A DNA stretch of 64,000 bases from Rhodospirillaceae bacterium (lineage in GTDB: Bacteria > Pseudomonadota > Alphaproteobacteria > GCA-2721365), in NCBI GenBank assembly GCA_002721365.1, contig PBKC01000007.1, positions 1-64,000 on the forward strand, given 5' to 3'. Positions 60,606 to 64,000 of the stretch are shown one piece after another. Position 1 is the stretch's first letter. Each line of letters starts with the position of its first letter. The notes beneath the pieces were generated by a model. It had not been told where the DNA came from, did not search any database, and worked only from the letters and a program-made list of their open reading frames with translations. The position numbers were made by a program, and so were the translations under genes.

Positions 60606-60811
60606 TGTCGGAATTCCTTACAGCGCCTGCCTCGGGCTTCTTACCCTTCAAGCCTATTCATTTCGGGTTAATCATCTATTGCCGAGCAAGAGTTTGACGA
60701 CCAGAACGTCGTACCGACCGGATCAACTGTCGGATTCTCTTACACCTTTGGCGATCCGCTTCTCCATTCCCGCAGGTTTCGCTGGATTCCCTTAGGTGGT
60801 ACGAAAATTGC
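60606..60811 (+). promoter_or_regulatory. Sigma-54 promoter with two upstream repeats for the PEP-CTERM gene
   Basis: TGGTACG-AAAA-TTGC at 60797-60811 has GG and GC separated by exactly 10 bp, the -24/-12 pattern of RpoN promoters. Upstream lie two copies of TGTCGG-N6-TTACA (60606-60622 and 60728-60744), each preceded by CAAC, which look like enhancer-binding sites for a sigma-54 activator. The 332-bp gap between 60519 and 60852 contains no gene. Confidence 0.75.
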
Positions 60812-60851
60812 GAAGGGGCGCCCAGTTTATCCGTCCGTAGGGAGAACGGAG

Positions 60852-62786
60852 ATGAATTCCAAGACCCTATTGCTGGCGTCGGTCGCCGCGGTCGGCCTTG
60901 CCGCAGGCCCGGCGCACGCCCTTCAAATAACAGGAACAGAAGATATTCTCGCGCTGACCCGCGCCCTCAACCTGGGGCAGGGCGTCGGTGAAGGCTTCAG
61001 CGCCGCCGGCATCAGCATCACCGGTGCTTCGGTCGTTCGAGGCGCCGCTGACGGGGGATATGGAGGATACGGCGGGTACGGCGGTTACGGCGGCCCCGAC
61101 ACGACCCTCGGCCTGCTGACCGACTTCGGCGGGGGCAGCCTTCCCGGTTCGATCATCACGACCGACGACGACAGCGGCAGCTTCGGCAACGGCCTTTCGT
61201 CCCAGATCACCGGGGTCGTGGGCTCCTCGGGCGAACTCAACTTCGCCGTCAGCGGGTTTTCCGACTTCGACTTCGACGGCTTCGACGACGGTAGCGAAGG
61301 CTACGGCGGATATGGCGGTTACGGCGGCTACGGCGGCGGCGCACCGCACGACGAGTTCGGCGACTACGCCTTTTATGTCGGTGTGGGGTCGTCCAATCCA
61401 TCCGACTTCGGCAGCACCGGCGAGTTCGGCGAATTCGTCCCCGGCGGCGAGTTTGGTGGCGACCTGCAGCTGTTCGATTTCTACGAATCCCTGAGCGGCA
61501 GCGACGTCGACTTCTTCCAGGTGCTCGCCGATGAAGGCCAGGAGTTCGTGGCCTTTACCGACAACACCGACTTCTCCGGAGGCTACGGCGGGTACGGCGG
61601 GCCGGTGCTTGCGGCCTTGGCGGTCGAAGGCGGCGGTGAAGAAACCGGCGGTCCGGCGCCAATCGGCACCTTCACCAACGAATCAGGCACCTATAACCTG
61701 CCGGCCGCGGGCGGCATCGTCCTCAGTAGCGGCAATGTGGAAGACTACGAGGACGGCGGCAATTTCAACTCGGGCAACTCGACGAGTTGGGACAATGTCG
61801 CCAATCCCGAGCAGGACGGCCTTCTCGATGAGATCACCGGCGAACGGTCGCACCACGACGTCATTCAATTCGACCTGACCTTCGACGTCGCCGAAGGCTT
61901 CGACATCCTGTCGTTCCTGGCCGCATTCGGTTCGGAGGAATTCCCTGAGTACCAGGGCAATACCTACGTCGACGGCTTCGGGATTTTCCTCAACGGCGAG
62001 AACATCGCCGGCGTGGATGGCTTCACCGTCAACATCAACCATCCGGGCATGGCAGCGATCCCGGGAACCGAGCTCGACGGCGTTTTGGCACCGGGCGGCA
62101 ATCCGCTTCTCCGCTTCGACGCCCCCGTCCTCGCGGGCAGCACCGGCAACACGCTGACCATCATCCTCAGCGACACCAGCGACGACATCTACGACACGAC
62201 CGCCTACATCGCCCAGTTGGGTGCGGCGGGCGCGAGCGAAGAGACGCCGCTGCTGCCGAGCAACACGACCGAGGATGGCGGGTTCGAGTTCGATATCCCG
62301 CCGGTGCCGCCGGGAACGATCATCTGGATCGATCCGGACGTCGCCGTCGGCTACACCTTCGAACTCGACACGACCGGCGACGACATCTTCTTCGCGTCGG
62401 TGACGATGCCGGGTCTAGCCTCGGTCAACGACGCCGACGGCTACGAACTGCTGGCCTTCGATGGCACGGACTTCATTTCCCTGGGGACGTTCCTGGCCGG
62501 CCAGTCCTTCGACTTCACGACGCTGGCGTTCGACGTTTCGATCTTCCGGATCGATGACATCGACCCCGACCTGTTCCTGGATCCGACCGATCCGCTGGCG
62601 TTCCAGGCGGGCATCACCCTGACCGACGTGTTCGACGACGGCACCGACACCCTCACCATGACGCCGACGACCATCTTCGTCGCCGACGTGCCGGAGCCGC
62701 CGAGCTTCGCGCTGATGCTGGCGGGGCTGTTCGGTGCGGGCCTGTTCTGGCGGGTGCGCGGACGGACGACCGGTACGGCGCAGTAG
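60852..62786 (+). CDS. PEP-CTERM protein with choice-of-anchor L domain and Gly-Gly-Tyr tracts
   Basis: 644 residues. The signal peptide ends PAHA (23). The mature protein begins with the choice-of-anchor L pattern (ILALTRALNLG, ISITGASVVRG), broken by Gly-Gly-Tyr tracts at about 68-81, 150-163 and 243-251. The anchor L core follows, with FDLTFDVAEGFDILSFLAAF, FGSEEFPEYQGNTYVDGFG and FLNGENIAGVDG near 345-385. The C-terminus is a full PEP-CTERM signal: VPEPPSFALML, a hydrophobic helix, then RVRGR. It should be sorted by an exosortase to the surface or matrix; no exosortase is in the window. Acidic composition suggests a calcium-binding matrix protein. AGGGAGAACGGAG precedes the ATG. Confidence 0.9.
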   Translation: MNSKTLLLASVAAVGLAAGPAHALQITGTEDILALTRALNLGQGVGEGFSAAGISITGASVVRGAADGGYGGYGGYGGYGGPDTTLGLLTDFGGGSLPGSIITTDDDSGSFGNGLSSQITGVVGSSGELNFAVSGFSDFDFDGFDDGSEGYGGYGGYGGYGGGAPHDEFGDYAFYVGVGSSNPSDFGSTGEFGEFVPGGEFGGDLQLFDFYESLSGSDVDFFQVLADEGQEFVAFTDNTDFSGGYGGYGGPVLAALAVEGGGEETGGPAPIGTFTNESGTYNLPAAGGIVLSSGNVEDYEDGGNFNSGNSTSWDNVANPEQDGLLDEITGERSHHDVIQFDLTFDVAEGFDILSFLAAFGSEEFPEYQGNTYVDGFGIFLNGENIAGVDGFTVNINHPGMAAIPGTELDGVLAPGGNPLLRFDAPVLAGSTGNTLTIILSDTSDDIYDTTAYIAQLGAAGASEETPLLPSNTTEDGGFEFDIPPVPPGTIIWIDPDVAVGYTFELDTTGDDIFFASVTMPGLASVNDADGYELLAFDGTDFISLGTFLAGQSFDFTTLAFDVSIFRIDDIDPDLFLDPTDPLAFQAGITLTDVFDDGTDTLTMTPTTIFVADVPEPPSFALMLAGLFGAGLFWRVRGRTTGTAQ

Positions 62787-62810
62787 TCCCGCCGGACCGA
62801 TCGAAGCAGA

Positions 62811-62846
62811 AGGGCCTGCCGGTTCGCCGGCAGGCCCTTTTCTTTT
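62811..62846 (+). terminator. Strong rho-independent terminator with UUCG loop
   Basis: AGGGCCTGCCGG pairs perfectly with CCGGCAGGCCCT (12 bp) around a stable TTCG tetraloop, followed by TTTCTTTT. It ends the PEP-CTERM transcript before the convergent clpB. Confidence 0.95.
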
Positions 62847-62867
62847 GTGCGCTGTGTCAGCCGACCG

Positions 62868-64000
62868 TCAGGCCGCCACGGCCACCTGCTCGCCGTCGAT
62901 CGCCAGGGTGCCGTTGGCGACGCCGACATTGACCGTCTGGCCGTCCTGGATCCGCCCTTCGAGGATCATGCTCGCCAGCGGGTTCTGCAGGTTGCGCTGA
63001 ATCACCCGCTTCAGCGGCCGCGCCCCATAGCCCGGGTCGAAACCGGCATTGGCGAGCCACGTCTTGGCCGCTTCGTCGAGATCGAGGGTGATCTTGCGAT
63101 CGGCCAGCAGCTTCCGCAGCCGCACCAGCTGGATGTCGACGATCGCCGTCATCTGGTCGCGGGTCAGGCGATCGAACAGCAGCACCTCGTCGAGCCGGTT
63201 CAGGAACTCGGGCCGGAAGGCCTGCCGGACCACGTCCATCACCTTCTCCCGCGCCGCCGAGACCGGATCGCCGGGCTGCAGGGCGGCGATGTAGTCGCTG
63301 CCCAGGTTCGAGGTCATGATGATGACCGTGTTGCGGAAATCGACCGTCCGCCCCTGGCCGTCGGTCAGCCGTCCGTCGTCGAGAACCTGCAGGAGGACGT
63401 TGAACACGTCCGGATGTGCCTTCTCGATCTCGTCGAACAGGATCACCTGATAGGGCCGGCGCCGCACCGCCTCGGTTAGCGCACCGCCTTCCTCGTAGCC
63501 GACATAGCCCGGAGGCGCGCCGATCAGCCGCGCGACCGAGTGCTTCTCCATGAACTCCGACATGTCGATACGGACCTTCGCCGTCTCGTCGTCGAACAGG
63601 AACTCGGCCACCGCCTTGGTGAGCTCGGTCTTGCCGACGCCGGTGGGGCCCAGGAACAGGAACGAGCCGATAGGCCGGTTCGGGTCCTGGAGGCCGGCAC
63701 GCGACCGGCGGACGGCGTTGGCGACCGCGACGATCGCCTCGTCCTGACCGATGACCCGCTGGTGCAGGCCGTCTTCCATGTGGAGGAGCTTCTCGCGCTC
63801 GCCTTCCAGCATCTTGTCGACGGGAATACCGGTCCAGCGCGAGACGACGCTGGCGATATCCTCCGCCGTCACTTCCTCGCGCAGCATGGTCTCGGTATCG
63901 GCCGTCTCGGCGGTCTCGATCTTCCGCTGGAGATCGGGAATGACGCCGTAGGCGAGTTCGCCCGCCCGCGCGAGGTCGCCCTTGCGTTGTGCGATCTCGA
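62868..64000 (-). CDS. clpB: ClpB disaggregase, C-terminal part (gene continues beyond the window)
   Basis: The frame is open to the window edge, so only the last 377 or so residues are seen. The end of the middle-domain region ([22 protein letters not shown]) precedes [20 protein letters not shown]. The second AAA+ domain then has Walker [14 protein letters not shown], Walker [16 protein letters not shown], the pore loop [13 protein letters not shown] and sensor-2 [11 protein letters not shown]. ClpB works with DnaK to dissolve protein aggregates in an ATP-driven hexamer. It lacks the ClpP-binding loop of ClpA/ClpX in the visible part. The 5' end, including the first AAA+ domain, lies outside. 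Confidence 0.97.
   Translation of the reverse strand, partial: EIAQRKGDLARAGELAYGVIPDLQRKIETAETADTETMLREEVTAEDIASVVSRWTGIPVDKMLEGEREKLLHMEDGLHQRVIGQDEAIVAVANAVRRSRAGLQDPNRPIGSFLFLGPTGVGKTELTKAVAEFLFDDETAKVRIDMSEFMEKHSVARLIGAPPGYVGYEEGGALTEAVRRRPYQVILFDEIEKAHPDVFNVLLQVLDDGRLTDGQGRTVDFRNTVIIMTSNLGSDYIAALQPGDPVSAAREKVMDVVRQAFRPEFLNRLDEVLLFDRLTRDQMTAIVDIQLVRLRKLLADRKITLDLDEAAKTWLANAGFDPGYGARPLKRVIQRNLQNPLASMILEGRIQDGQTVNVGVANGTLAIDGEQVAVAA

Overview
The window is GC-rich, densely coded DNA from a Gram-negative bacterium, most likely an alphaproteobacterium (Rhodospirillales-like by inference). The signs are tandem TRAP-type binding proteins, a PQQ alcohol dehydrogenase, DUF1800/DUF1501 pairs, an AsmA protein, NHEJ ligase genes and a PEP-CTERM protein. 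No rRNA, insertion sequence or CRISPR array is visible. There are two intact tRNA genes, Thr(CGT) and Gln(TTG).

Layout. 0.2-5.8 kb: ordinary metabolism (PLP dehydratase, phytanoyl-CoA dioxygenase family, pyruvate-oxidase-like ThDP enzyme, DUF4396 protein, a membrane protein). 5.84-16.87 kb: an integrated element of about 11.0 kb bounded by perfect 47-bp direct repeats of the 3' part of tRNA-Thr(CGT). It has a tyrosine integrase at the left end. A long minus-strand operon then runs from an AlpA-like regulator through a DUF927 primase/helicase to a small terminase subunit and two podophage ejection-type virion proteins. No large terminase, portal, capsid or lysis gene is present. I read this as a phage satellite that probably parasitises a podophage, and it is the main discovery candidate. 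Phased 9-bp repeats, repeated operator-like sites and integrase arm-type repeats go with it.

17-31 kb: ketopantoate reductase, penicillin-binding protein 1A type, PQQ quinohaemoprotein alcohol dehydrogenase, a small lipoprotein, AsmA, a secreted Gly-Gly-Glu repeat protein, a PiuC-type dioxygenase, a trypsin-like protease, a small periplasmic protein and a zinc alcohol dehydrogenase. 29.5-35.9 kb: an iron-uptake island on the minus strand (FecI-type sigma, FecR, TonB-dependent receptor with an STN domain, a second PiuC, an FMN hydroxyacid oxidase). 36.3-40.7 kb: DUF1800, DUF1501 and a pyruvyl transferase in one operon. 40.9-46.5 kb: an SH3 protein, a 2-hydroxyacid dehydrogenase and three tandem paralogous TRAP binding proteins with no membrane subunits beside them.

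46.5-49.9 kb: a repair operon of Fpg glycosylase followed by LigD split into three separate genes (phosphoesterase, ligase, polymerase) in the order of the domains of fused LigD. 50-60.5 kb: site-2 protease with CBS domains, sulfotransferase, lone CheB, an uncharacterised three-gene envelope operon with 4-bp overlaps ending in a trypsin-like protease, tRNA-Gln, FolD, a glycosyltransferase and a peptidoglycan-binding-domain protein. 60.6-62.8 kb: a PEP-CTERM choice-of-anchor-L protein behind a textbook sigma-54 promoter with two upstream repeats. The window ends inside clpB.

All functional names come from reading motifs and remembered family features. No database search was run.
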